Shown here: in pieces, positions 15,811 to 24,664 of the stretch
Numbering within the stretch: position 1 is the first letter of the stretch
How the letters are laid out: the number at the start of each line of letters is the position of its first letter
Origin: Streptomyces sp. NBC_01255
GTDB taxonomy: Bacteria; Actinomycetota; Actinomycetes; Streptomycetales; Streptomycetaceae
Direction of reading: 5' to 3'
Length of the DNA stretch: 64,000 bases
Assembly (NCBI RefSeq): GCF_036226445.1
Contig: NZ_CP108474.1
Span: 7,502,001-7,566,000, forward strand
Made by a program: the position numbers and the translations under genes
The notes under the pieces: model-generated
What the model was told of the DNA's origin: nothing
What the model saw: only the letters and a program-made list of their open reading frames with translations
Database searches by the model: none

Positions 15811-17340
15811 TCACCCAGCAGGCGAGCGCTCCGCGCACTCCAGAAGCGTGGGAAGGGCCGCCTCCAGGGCCGCCGTGCCGTGGGCGTACGGCAGCCGGAG
15901 CCGGTCCCGGAAGCCGTCCACCGGGGAGAAGGCCGACCCCGGGACGACCGAGACGCCACGGCGACGCGCCAGTTGGGCGAGGGTCTCGGTGTCGGCGCCC
16001 GGGACACGCACCCAGAGGGCGGCGCCGCCCGCCGGCCGGGTCCACTCCCAGTGCGGAGCTCCGGCACGCAACAGCGCCTCGGCCGTGTCCCGTTGGGCCC
16101 GCAACTCGGCCCTGCGCCGGGCCCGGGCCTCGGGCAGCCGGTCGAGCAGCCGGACGGCCACCAGCTGGTCCATGACCGAGCACGACAGGTCGACCGACGT
16201 CTTGATCTTCGCGAGCCGGGCGACCACCTGGGGGGAGGAGCGGACCCACCCCACCCGCAGACCGCCCCAGAAGAGCTTCGAGAGTGTGCCGACGGTCACG
16301 GTCGACGCCATGGGAAGCCCGGCGACAAGGGGCTCCGGAGCGCCGGCGCCCCCGCCCCTGCCTTCGTACCCGTCTCCGCCCCCGCCTTCGTACCCGTCTC
16401 CGCTTCCGTCCCCGTACCCGTCTCCGTCTCCGCCTCCGTCCCCGAGGGCGAGTTCCGCGCAGGCCGTGTCCTCGACGGTGAACAGCTCCAGGTCCTCCAG
16501 GACCCGCCGCCACTCCCTGCGCGCCGCGCCGTCCAGCGTCCGCCCCGTCGGGTTGTGCACCGTCGGCTGGAGGTACACCAGCCGGGGTCGGCCGTGCGCG
16601 CTCAGCCGCCGGACCGCCGCCGCGCCGGAGCCGTCGCCCGCGTCGCTGCCGTCCGCGCCGACCGGTACCAGCCGGGCGCCCCGCGCCCGCAGCGCCTCCA
16701 AGGCGCCCCGATACGTGGGGTCCTCCACGACGACCGTGTCGCCCGGCTCCACGAGCGCCTGCGCCACGAGCCACACCGCCTGCTGCGACCCCGCGGTCAC
16801 CAGGATCTGCCCGGCCTCCGTCGGCACGCCCGCCGCCCGGTAGTACGCGGCGATGCCCTCCCGCAACGCCGGGATGCCGTACGGGTGGTAGCCGTCGGCC
16901 ACCAGGAGCCCGCCGAGGTCGCCCGAGGTCAGCGCCCCCACCGCCTCGCCGACCGCGCCGAGCCCCGGCAGCGCCCCGCTCGACAGATCGGCGACGCCCG
17001 CCGACCCCGTACCCGTACGGGCGTCGAAGCTCACGAGCCGGCCTTCGGCGACGTACCGGTCGAGCGCCCCCGAGCCCCGCAGCCGCGAGCCGCTGCCGCG
17101 CACGCTCTCCAGCCACCCCTCGGCCTCCAGGAGGCCGTACGCGGAGGTGACCGTGGACCGGCTGACGCCCAGGACGAGCGCCAGTTCGCGCTGCGAGGGC
17201 AGCACGGTCCCCGCCGGTACGTCCCCGCGCTCGGCCAGCTCCCGCAGCGCGTCCGCAAGGCGGCGGGGAAGTGGCCCCGGCCCCTCCGAGGACCAGCCGG
17301 TGAGCAGTCGGGACAAACGGGGCGAAGCAATCCTGGCCAT
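15811..17340 (-). CDS. MocR/PdxR-type regulator: GntR winged helix fused to aminotransferase fold
   Basis: A 509-residue protein. Residues about 20-90 are a GntR winged helix (RELAERGDVPAGTVLPSQRE, then GVSRSTVTSAYGLLEAEGWL). The rest is a fold-type I aminotransferase domain with HNPTG and the PLP-lysine region TVGTLSKLFWGGLRVGWV. MocR regulators use PLP or its aldimines as signal. A Gly/Asp/Tyr repeat insert (16350-16450) lies before the PLP lysine. Divergent from the UPF0261 gene across 135 bp, which it probably controls. ATG 17340 follows GGGAGCC. Confidence 0.87.
   Translation of the reverse strand: MARIASPRLSRLLTGWSSEGPGPLPRRLADALRELAERGDVPAGTVLPSQRELALVLGVSRSTVTSAYGLLEAEGWLESVRGSGSRLRGSGALDRYVAEGRLVSFDARTGTGSAGVADLSSGALPGLGAVGEAVGALTSGDLGGLLVADGYHPYGIPALREGIAAYYRAAGVPTEAGQILVTAGSQQAVWLVAQALVEPGDTVVVEDPTYRGALEALRARGARLVPVGADGSDAGDGSGAAAVRRLSAHGRPRLVYLQPTVHNPTGRTLDGAARREWRRVLEDLELFTVEDTACAELALGDGGGDGDGYGDGSGDGYEGGGGDGYEGRGGGAGAPEPLVAGLPMASTVTVGTLSKLFWGGLRVGWVRSSPQVVARLAKIKTSVDLSCSVMDQLVAVRLLDRLPEARARRRAELRAQRDTAEALLRAGAPHWEWTRPAGGAALWVRVPGADTETLAQLARRRGVSVVPGSAFSPVDGFRDRLRLPYAHGTAALEAALPTLLECAERSPAG
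16350..16450 (-). repeat. In-frame Gly-Asp-Gly-Tyr repeat in the MocR gene
   Basis: Reiterated units of the type TCCGTACCCGTCTCC, on the plus strand, encode Gly-Asp-Gly-Tyr and Gly-Tyr-Glu-Gly runs in the reverse frame. The insert has about 30 residues in a surface loop of the aminotransferase domain and is absent from the ordinary family pattern. Replication slippage is the likely source. Confidence 0.7.
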
Positions 17341-17475
17341 GGCTCCCATAGTGCGCCACGACGCAGGCCAATACGCCCGGAGTGGTCGTTGTCGCCACAG
17401 GTCGCGCGACGGAGGATCGACGAGAACGGGACCGGACCGCGGTACCGGACGCGGGACCGGGAGAGAGGTGGGGGC

Positions 17476-18738
17476 ATGGCGACCGTCGTGCTGGTCGGGA
17501 CGCTGGACACCAAGGGGGAGGAGTACGCCTGGCTGCGGGAGCGGCTCAGGGAGTACGGCAGTGACGTCCTCCTCGTCGACACCGGTGTCCTGCCGCCACC
17601 CGCGCACGCGCCCGTGCCCGATGTCTCCGCCGACGTCGTCGCGCGCGCCGCCGGCCACGACCTGGCCAGGCTGCTGGCCGCCGGAGACCGGGGCGCCGCC
17701 GTCGCCGCGATGGCGCACGGCCTCACCCGCGTCGTCCTCGACCTCTACCGCAAGGGGAAGCTGCACGCCGTGCTCGCCGCGGCCGGCAGCGGCGGCTCCA
17801 CGATCGCCGCCCAGGCGATGCGGGCCCTGCCCATCGGCGTACCGAAGGTGCTGGTCAGCACCATGGCCGGCGGGGACGTCTCCCCGTACGTCGACAGCAG
17901 CGACCTCACCATGATGTACAGCGTCGTCGACATCTCCGGTCTCAACGCCGTCTCCTGCCAGGTCCTCGGCAACGCCGCCGCGGCCGCCGCGGGGATGGCC
18001 CGCCGTCACGAGCGGAATCACGACGAGCCGGCGGGCCGGGGGCGCCCGGTCGTCGCCGCCACCATGTTCGGCGTGACGACCCCCGCCGTCGACGCGGCCC
18101 GCGCCCGGCTCGCCGAACTGGGCTACGAGGTCCTCGTCTTCCACGCCACCGGCGCGGGCGGCCGGGCGGTCGAGAAGCTCGCGAGGGACGGCATGCTCGA
18201 CGGGGTACTGGACCTGACGACGACCGAGCTCGCCGACGAGCTGGTCGGCGGCGTGCTCAGCGCCGGCCCCGCCCGCCTCACCGCCGCCGGGGCCATGGGC
18301 ATCCCGCAGGTCGTCGCCCCCGGAGCCCTCGACATGGTCAACTTCGGCCCGGCCGCCACCGTGCCGGAACGGTTCAGCGAGCGCCGGCTGCTCATCCACA
18401 ACGCGACGGTGACCCTCATGCGCACCACCGCCGCCGAAATGGCCGAGCTCGGCACCACGATGGGCCGCAAGCTCCGTACCGCGCGCGGCCCCGCCGAGGT
18501 CTTCTGGCCGCTGCGCGGCATCTCCGCCGTGGACACGCTCGACGGCCCCTTCGCCGACCCCGAGGCGGACCGGGCCGGGCTCGACGCCCTGCGTGCGGCC
18601 GTCCGGGGCGGCGAGGTCCGCGTCCACGAGCTCGACGCGCACGTCAACGACACCTCCTTCGCGGTCGCCATGGCCGACCGCCTGCATCAGCTGATCGCCG
18701 AGAGCAGCCGCGGCGGGCAGGACCACGGAACGGCCTGA
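17476..18738 (+). CDS. UPF0261 / Tm-1-like ATP-binding domain protein
   Basis: A 420-residue protein matching the UPF0261 family, which equals the N-terminal half of the tomato Tm-1 protein. It starts [19 protein letters not shown], has the Gly-rich loop [21 protein letters not shown] (about residues 96-116) and [17 protein letters not shown], and ends in the second alpha/beta half ([22 protein letters not shown]). The bacterial function is not known; ATP binding has been described for the plant domain. GAGAGGTGGGGGC precedes ATG 17476. The partner TIM-barrel gene follows after 46 bp. Confidence 0.85.
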   Translation: MATVVLVGTLDTKGEEYAWLRERLREYGSDVLLVDTGVLPPPAHAPVPDVSADVVARAAGHDLARLLAAGDRGAAVAAMAHGLTRVVLDLYRKGKLHAVLAAAGSGGSTIAAQAMRALPIGVPKVLVSTMAGGDVSPYVDSSDLTMMYSVVDISGLNAVSCQVLGNAAAAAAGMARRHERNHDEPAGRGRPVVAATMFGVTTPAVDAARARLAELGYEVLVFHATGAGGRAVEKLARDGMLDGVLDLTTTELADELVGGVLSAGPARLTAAGAMGIPQVVAPGALDMVNFGPAATVPERFSERRLLIHNATVTLMRTTAAEMAELGTTMGRKLRTARGPAEVFWPLRGISAVDTLDGPFADPEADRAGLDALRAAVRGGEVRVHELDAHVNDTSFAVAMADRLHQLIAESSRGGQDHGTA

Positions 18739-18784
18739 GGACACCGGGCACCGAACGACACCCACACACCGAGGAGCCACCACC

Positions 18785-19627
18785 GTGAACACCGGATCCA
18801 CCGTCAGCCGCCAGGCCGTCGTCGCCCGGCTGCGCGCCCAGGTCGCCGCCCGCCGGCCGATCGTCGGCGCCGGGGCGGGCACCGGGCTCTCCGCCAAGTG
18901 CGCAGAGGCCGGCGGGGTCGACCTGCTGATCATCTACAACTCGGGCCGCTACCGGATGGCCGGCCGCGGTTCGCTCGCCGGTCTCCTGCCGTACGGGGAC
19001 GCCAACGCGATCGTCCAGGACATGGCCCGCGAGGTGCTGCCCGTGGTCCGCGACACCCCCGTCCTCGCCGGGGTCTGCGGCACCGACCCGTTCCGCCGCA
19101 TGGACCTCTTCCTGGACGAGCTGAAGGCCATGGGCTTCGCGGGCGTGCAGAACTTCCCCACGGTCGGCCTGTACGACGGCACCTTCCGCGTCAACCTGGA
19201 GGAGACCGGCATGGGGTACGGCCTGGAGGTCGACATGGTCCGGGCCGCCCACGAGCGGGACCTGCTCACCGCCCCGTACGTCTTCGATCCGCAGCAGGCG
19301 GCCGACATGGCCGCGGCGGGCGCCGACGTCCTCGTGCCCCACGTGGGGCTCACGACCAAGGGGGCCATCGGCGCGGGCACGGCGATGACGCTCGACCAGG
19401 CGGCCGCGGCGGTCCAGGAGATGCACGACGCGGCCAAGCGCGTGAACCCCGACGTCCTGGTCCTCTGCCACGGAGGGCCCATCGCGGAGCCGGAGGACGC
19501 ACGCTACGTCCTGGAACACACCACCGGGGTCGTCGGCTTCTTCGGGGCCTCGTCGATCGAGCGGCTGCCCACGGAGCGGGCCGTCACGGAGCAGACCCGC
19601 GCCTTCAAGGCCCTCGCTCTCGGCTGA
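18785..19627 (+). CDS. TIM-barrel protein of the phosphoenolpyruvate-hydrolase-like family (Tm-1 C-terminal half)
   Basis: A 280-residue TIM barrel. Recognisable stretches are [21 protein letters not shown] at the start, [23 protein letters not shown], then [15 protein letters not shown] and [17 protein letters not shown] near the end. The family corresponds to the C-terminal half of Tm-1 and resembles phosphoenolpyruvate mutase-fold enzymes. The real reaction is unknown. GTG 18785 has GAGGAG 9 nt upstream. It is the second gene of a two-gene operon with the UPF0261 gene; together they reconstitute the full Tm-1 architecture as two polypeptides. Confidence 0.83.
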   Translation: MNTGSTVSRQAVVARLRAQVAARRPIVGAGAGTGLSAKCAEAGGVDLLIIYNSGRYRMAGRGSLAGLLPYGDANAIVQDMAREVLPVVRDTPVLAGVCGTDPFRRMDLFLDELKAMGFAGVQNFPTVGLYDGTFRVNLEETGMGYGLEVDMVRAAHERDLLTAPYVFDPQQAADMAAAGADVLVPHVGLTTKGAIGAGTAMTLDQAAAAVQEMHDAAKRVNPDVLVLCHGGPIAEPEDARYVLEHTTGVVGFFGASSIERLPTERAVTEQTRAFKALALG

Positions 19628-19760
19628 CCGCCACCGGCCACCGGCCACCGCCCACCGGCCGACGGACCTGTCGGTGGTGTGCCGTACAACTGAGAGCGGG
19701 GAGAACAGCACGTCCGCACGACCGCGCGACCGACGTGCGACCGCACGAGGGGGACTGTAC

Positions 19761-22700
19761 GTGGACACTTTCGCGGACCGGGGGTGCGCCGACCGCGCAC
19801 CCCTCGTCGGGCGAGCCAGGGAACTGGACCGGCTGGAGGGGCTGCTGGGCTGCCGCAGGGAGGGTGCGGGCCCGGTGGCCGTGGACGTCACGGGCGAGCC
19901 CGGCATCGGCAAGACCCGGCTCCTGACCGAGTTCGGGGTACGCGCCAGGGGCCGCGGAGTGACCGTCCTGTGCGGCCGGGCCGGAACCGCCGAAGGGGAC
20001 GGCGGCACTCCCTTCCAGGCCGTCCTTGACGCCTTCGCCGACCTCGACCACCAGGAGCGCGCGGCCGCCCCGGCCCTGGCCGAACTCGCCCGGCTCGTCG
20101 AGCACGGTGACTGCCGTGCGGGGAGACGGGGGAGTGCAAGCACGGGCACGGGCACGGGAACGGGTTCGCCGGCAGCGGCGGACGCGTCGGACAGGGCGAC
20201 AACCACGGGCGCCCCCGAGGCGGCGGCACGCGGTGGTGCGATGGTGAGTGGGCCGGGCGGGCAGGGACACGGCGAACGCGTGCGGCGGATCGGCGCCGCG
20301 CTGGGCCGTGTTCCGGCGCCCGGCCTCGTCCTCCTCCTCGACGACCTCCACCGGGCGGACCCGGCCACCGTCGCCCTCGTCGACCATCTCCTCCGGCACC
20401 CGCTGCGCGCTCCCGTCCTGGTCGTCGTGGCCCGACGCGAGCGTCAGACCCCGCCGGCCCTCGCCTCCTGCCTCGCCCGGGCCGCCGACACCGGCACCCT
20501 CGCCCGGCTGGACATCGGACCGCTGGCACCGGACGACTGCGCCGGGGGCCTTGCCTCCGGGGTGCCGTCGGACACGGTCCGGGAGCTCCACACGGCCAGC
20601 GGCGGCAACCCGCTCTACTTCCGCGCCCTCGCCCACGCCCGCGGCCGGCACGGCGGGGCGCCCGGCACCGGACCGGTGGCGGTCCTCCTCGACGAACTGA
20701 CGCCGCTCGGCCCGGTGGAGCGGGCGGCCGTCGAGGCGATCGCCGTGCTCGACGGCCGTGCCACGGCCGAACTGGTCGCGGCCGTGGCGACGTCCTCCGA
20801 CGCCATCGATCAGCCGGGCGGGGACGGCCGGACAGGGATCGACGCCGCCCTGCGTGCCCTGGCCCGCCGTGACCTCGTCCGGCCCGACCAGGACGGCCGT
20901 ATTCTCGGCCCCCGCCACCCGGCCCTCCCGGAGCTGGTCCGGGGGGCCCTCGACCCGTGGCGCCGCCGCGAGCTGCACCGGCGGGCGGCGGCCGCACTCG
21001 CCGTGTCCGGCGCGCCCGCGACGGCCCGGGCCCCGCACCTCGTGGGCGCCGCGGCCGGCCCGGACGCCGAGACCGCGGCCGTACTCGTCGAGGCCGCCGA
21101 GCGGACCGGGACCGTCGACCCCGCGCGCGCCGCCCACTGGCTGGCGGCCGCCCTCGACCACCTCCCCGACGTTCCCGAACACCGCGCCGACCGGCACGAA
21201 CTGATGCTCCGCCGAGCCCAGGCCCTCGGCTCGGCGGGCCGTGTCGCGGAGAGCCGGGACCTCCTGCACCGACTGATCGACATGTGCCGCCCGGACCCGG
21301 GTCGTACCGAGGACGCAGAGGAAACCGAAGGCGCAGAGGACACAGAGGACACAGAGGACACAGAGGACACAGAGGGCACAGAGGGCACAGAGGGTACAGA
21401 GGGCACAGAGGGGACCGACGACAGGGCCGGGATCCGGACGTCCGCCGTCCTCCTCTGCGCGTTCATGGAGCGCCACCTCGGCCGCTACCCCGAGGCCGAC
21501 GCGCTCCTCCGCCGCGAACTGGAGCGCAGCCCCGGCCCCCGGGCCGGCCTGCGGACGGGGCTCGTCGTCGAGTGGGGCGCCCGGGCCCTCTTCGCCACCC
21601 GCTACCCCGAGGTCCGCGGGGAGGTCGCCCGGACGCTCGACGACGCGCGGCGCCGCCGTGACGAGGCCGACACGGCGGAGGCCCTGACGCTCTCCGCGCT
21701 CGGCGAGGCGTACGAGGGCGAGACCGCCACCGCCCGCACCCGCGCGACGGAGGCCGCGGCGCTCACCGACGCCTTCACGGACGGCGAACTGGCCGACCAC
21801 GTCGAGTCGCTGGTGCGCCTGAGCTGGACCGAGGCCTTCCTGGAGGAGTACGGAGCGGCCGAGCGCCACACCACGCGGGGCATCGCCGTGGCCCGCCGCG
21901 CCGGACGGCCCTTCGCGCTCTCGCAGCTCCTCCTCTGCTCGGCGTACGTCCACTTCCTCACCGGCAGGGTCGGTGCCGCGCTCGACCTCGCCGAGGAGTC
22001 CCTCACCGTCGCCCACCCCCTGGGCGGTGCCGAACTCCTCGGCTTCAGCCGGGCGATCCACGCCATCGTCCTCCTCCACGCCCGGCCACTCGGCGACCCC
22101 GAAGGGCTGGCCGCCGCGGAGGAGGCCGCGGCCACGGTGGGCACCGCCCAGGGCTGGTGGGCCACGCAGGCCCGCTGCATGCTCGCCCACAGCGTCCCGC
22201 TCGGCCAGGACCCGCACCGGGTGCGGGGCGCGCTTCTGCGGGCGGGCGGCGACCGGGACCTGTCCCGGCTCCAGCCCTCCCTGCGCCCGGGTTATCTCGA
22301 ACTCCTCGCCGGAGCGGCCCTCGTGGCCGGAGACCTCCCGGAGGCCGAGCGCGTGGCCCGGCGCGCGATCGCGGAGGCGGCACGGCTCGGCCTGCCCGTC
22401 CAGCGGGGGGCCGCCCAGCGCGCGTGGGGGCGGGTGCTGGCCCACCGGGGCGAATCGGCGGCCGCCGCGGAGGCCTTCACCGAGGCCGCGAGGGAGAGCG
22501 CCCGCTCCGGGGCCGGGCTCCGCGAGGCCCACAGCCTGCTCCTCGCCGCCCCGCACGTACAGGCCGCGGGCGACGGGGCACGGGCCGCCGCACTCTGGCG
22601 CAGGGGCCGTCGTGTGGCGGCCGACGGAGGCGCCCGCATGCTGGTCGACCTGGCCGACCGGACCAGACCGGCGCCTCCGGACGGCGGCGCGCCCGGCGGA

Positions 22701-22919
22701 CGGCTCGCCGTGCTCACCCCGCGCGAGCGCGAGATATCGGTCCTCGTCGCCGAAGGGCTGACGAACCAGGCGGTGGCCGACCGGCTCTGCCTGAGTCCCC
22801 GCACGGTCGAGAGCCATGTGGCCCGGGTCTACCGGAAGACGGGTGTGGAGACCCGGGCGGGCCTCGCCTCCCTGGTCGTCAGGACCGGGGTGGGCGAAGG
22901 TCAGTTCTCGCGGGGATGA
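19761..22919 (+). CDS. Large ATP-binding LuxR-type regulator (LAL family)
   Basis: A 1052-residue regulator. Walker A GEPGIGKT is at about 45-52 and Walker B LVLLLDDLHRAD near 190-201. A long helical-repeat middle follows, and the C-terminus carries a LuxR helix-turn-helix (LTPREREISVLVAEGLTNQAVA, then SPRTVESHVARVYRKTG, about 983-1030). Two reiterated inserts stand out: Thr-Gly repeats near residues 127-136 and Glu-Asp/Gly-Thr repeats near 518-553. GTG 19761 follows GAGGGGGAC. Regulators of this kind activate staurosporine-type clusters, so control of the bisindole operon 4 kb away is possible but unproven. The 3' end overlaps the convergent kinase gene by 19 bp. Confidence 0.87.
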   Translation: MDTFADRGCADRAPLVGRARELDRLEGLLGCRREGAGPVAVDVTGEPGIGKTRLLTEFGVRARGRGVTVLCGRAGTAEGDGGTPFQAVLDAFADLDHQERAAAPALAELARLVEHGDCRAGRRGSASTGTGTGTGSPAAADASDRATTTGAPEAAARGGAMVSGPGGQGHGERVRRIGAALGRVPAPGLVLLLDDLHRADPATVALVDHLLRHPLRAPVLVVVARRERQTPPALASCLARAADTGTLARLDIGPLAPDDCAGGLASGVPSDTVRELHTASGGNPLYFRALAHARGRHGGAPGTGPVAVLLDELTPLGPVERAAVEAIAVLDGRATAELVAAVATSSDAIDQPGGDGRTGIDAALRALARRDLVRPDQDGRILGPRHPALPELVRGALDPWRRRELHRRAAAALAVSGAPATARAPHLVGAAAGPDAETAAVLVEAAERTGTVDPARAAHWLAAALDHLPDVPEHRADRHELMLRRAQALGSAGRVAESRDLLHRLIDMCRPDPGRTEDAEETEGAEDTEDTEDTEDTEGTEGTEGTEGTEGTDDRAGIRTSAVLLCAFMERHLGRYPEADALLRRELERSPGPRAGLRTGLVVEWGARALFATRYPEVRGEVARTLDDARRRRDEADTAEALTLSALGEAYEGETATARTRATEAAALTDAFTDGELADHVESLVRLSWTEAFLEEYGAAERHTTRGIAVARRAGRPFALSQLLLCSAYVHFLTGRVGAALDLAEESLTVAHPLGGAELLGFSRAIHAIVLLHARPLGDPEGLAAAEEAAATVGTAQGWWATQARCMLAHSVPLGQDPHRVRGALLRAGGDRDLSRLQPSLRPGYLELLAGAALVAGDLPEAERVARRAIAEAARLGLPVQRGAAQRAWGRVLAHRGESAAAAEAFTEAARESARSGAGLREAHSLLLAAPHVQAAGDGARAAALWRRGRRVAADGGARMLVDLADRTRPAPPDGGAPGGRLAVLTPREREISVLVAEGLTNQAVADRLCLSPRTVESHVARVYRKTGVETRAGLASLVVRTGVGEGQFSRG
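21322..21420 (+). repeat. Tandem 9-bp repeat inside the LAL gene (GAGGACACA / GAGGGCACA)
   Basis: About nine head-to-tail 9-bp units (GAGGACACA changing to GAGGGCACA) encode Glu-Asp-Thr and Glu-Gly-Thr tripeptides in frame. The unit is a multiple of three, so gain or loss of copies keeps the frame. The A-rich unit differs from the surrounding GC-rich codon use. Confidence 0.85.
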
Positions 22920-24664
22920 GTGGCGGTCACCCGGCCCTTCGTGTCGGCGTTGAGGTAGGCCACGCCGTACGTGTCGGACAGGTAGACGCTCAGGCCGGCG
23001 CCGCTCCCGAGCAGCGTCGAGCCCGGGGTGACGACGAGGTACCGGCTGGTGGGCCGGTCGATGCCCAGGTCCTTGTCGGCGCGCTTCAAGAGGGCGGGCA
23101 GGGCGTCCCAGTCGAAGGCGTCCAGGTCGGTGGGGACCGATCCGGGGAAGGCCGTGCCGCCGGGGCCCTGGCGGACGGCCACGTCCTCGCCCCGGTAGAT
23201 GTACCGGTCGTAACGCTTCGTACTGCCCTTGACCAGTGACTGGGCCACGGCGTAGTCCGGGTACACGACGAAACCGGTGACCTTCGCACTGTCCGTGGCG
23301 GCGTGCACCGCGGCGACGGCGGCCCTGATCCCGGCGGGCGTGAGCAGGTCGCGCTCCTTCGGGGCCGAGGTCTTCACCGGCGCCGTCGACGAGCCGGGAC
23401 GCTGCGCGGCCGGACTCTGCTGCGAGGGCGGAGCGCTGCTCGGGCCGCCGCCCGCCTCGCCGGGCCGCCAGTCCCAGGCCATCGCGCCGACGGGGATCCC
23501 GACGGCGAGGACCACGACGAGGGCGCTGACGAAGAACCGGGCGGCACGGCCTCGCCGACGCCCGCCGGCGGTGAGCGCCGCCGAGGCCGGCTCCGCCGTA
23601 CCCTCCGCGGCGGGTCCGGATTCGGCTCCGTGTTCGGGTCCGGGTCCGGGTCCGGGTCCGGAAGGTGCCGTCTCGGGATGCGCGGACGGCGCGGATGACG
23701 CGGATGACGGAGACGAGGGAGGCGCGAGCCGGAACGAGGTCACCGTCGCCTCGCCGGCCACCCCGTCGCCACCCGTCTGCTCCTCGACGGCCTCGACACC
23801 CGCCGTGTCCCGGCCTGCCGGTTTCGCGTCCGCCGGTTCCGGGCCGGTCGCGGCAGCCGCCAGGGCGCGGTCGAGTTCCGCCGTGTCCGGGCGGGCGGCC
23901 GGATCCCGTACGAGCAGCCGGGTCAGGACGTCGGTGAGTCCGCCGGCCCGCAGCGGCGGAGGCACGTCGTCGGAGAGCACGGCCGCCAGAGTCGCCAGGG
24001 TGTTCTCCCGGCGCAGCGGGTGGTGGCCCTCCACCGCGACGTACAGCAGCATGCCCAGGGACCACAGGTCGGCGGCGGGGCCGCTCGAACGACCGCGGAT
24101 CCGCTCGGGCGCCATGTAGTCGGGCGAGCCGATGATCGAACCCGAGGCCGTGAGGACGGTGGACTCGCGGATCGCGGCGATGCCGAAGTCGGTGAGGACC
24201 GGCCGTCCGTCCGGACGCAGCAGGACGTTGGCGGGCTTCACGTCACGGTGCTCGATGTCCCGCTCGTGGGCGGCCGTCAGGGCGGCGAGCAGGCGGTGCC
24301 CGAGCACGGCGGCCTCGGCGGGCGTCATCGGGCCCCGGTCGAGGCGGTCCTGGAGGGAGCCGCCGGTGACCAGTTCCATCACGAGCCACGGGTACGTGCC
24401 CTCGCCCGCGTCGACGATGTGATGGATCGTCACCACGCCGGGATGGTCGATCCGGGCCAGCGCGCGGGCCTCGCGGAGCACCCGCGCCCGCAGGGTCCGG
24501 GCGCCCTCGACGTCGTACTCGGCCAGCGCGGGATCCGGCGGGCGTACCTCCTTGAGGGCCACGTCACGGTGGAGGGCCAGGTCGCGGGCGCGCCAGACCG
24601 TTCCCATGCCTCCGCCGCCCAGTCGCTCCACCAGCTCGAAGCGGCCGTCGATCACTCTGCTCAC
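22901..24664 (-). CDS. Membrane-anchored Ser/Thr protein kinase (Hanks type)
   Basis: A 587-residue protein. The kinase domain (about 1-265) has all key parts: GGGGMG loop, Lys38 in VALKEV, His-Arg-Asp at 139-141, Asp-Phe-Gly at 159-161 and APE in DYMAPERI. A Ser/Pro/Gly-rich juxtamembrane linker, one transmembrane helix (about 375-397) and an extracellular domain of about 170 residues follow. The outer domain is not PASTA. GTG 24664 is chosen because it overlaps the stop of the upstream repeat gene (GTGA); GTG 24670 is the alternative. Substrates are unknown. Confidence 0.87.
   Translation of the reverse strand: MSRVIDGRFELVERLGGGGMGTVWRARDLALHRDVALKEVRPPDPALAEYDVEGARTLRARVLREARALARIDHPGVVTIHHIVDAGEGTYPWLVMELVTGGSLQDRLDRGPMTPAEAAVLGHRLLAALTAAHERDIEHRDVKPANVLLRPDGRPVLTDFGIAAIRESTVLTASGSIIGSPDYMAPERIRGRSSGPAADLWSLGMLLYVAVEGHHPLRRENTLATLAAVLSDDVPPPLRAGGLTDVLTRLLVRDPAARPDTAELDRALAAAATGPEPADAKPAGRDTAGVEAVEEQTGGDGVAGEATVTSFRLAPPSSPSSASSAPSAHPETAPSGPGPGPGPEHGAESGPAAEGTAEPASAALTAGGRRRGRAARFFVSALVVVLAVGIPVGAMAWDWRPGEAGGGPSSAPPSQQSPAAQRPGSSTAPVKTSAPKERDLLTPAGIRAAVAAVHAATDSAKVTGFVVYPDYAVAQSLVKGSTKRYDRYIYRGEDVAVRQGPGGTAFPGSVPTDLDAFDWDALPALLKRADKDLGIDRPTSRYLVVTPGSTLLGSGAGLSVYLSDTYGVAYLNADTKGRVTATHPREN

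Noticed and set aside
17476-19627. An antiviral defence system, because of the Tm-1 similarity
   Set aside because: The antiviral role is specific to the plant protein. Neighbours are metabolic and regulatory, with no defence genes, toxin or nuclease.
21322-21420. CRISPR-like array
   Set aside because: The units are 9-bp tandem repeats without spacers and lie in frame inside a regulator gene.
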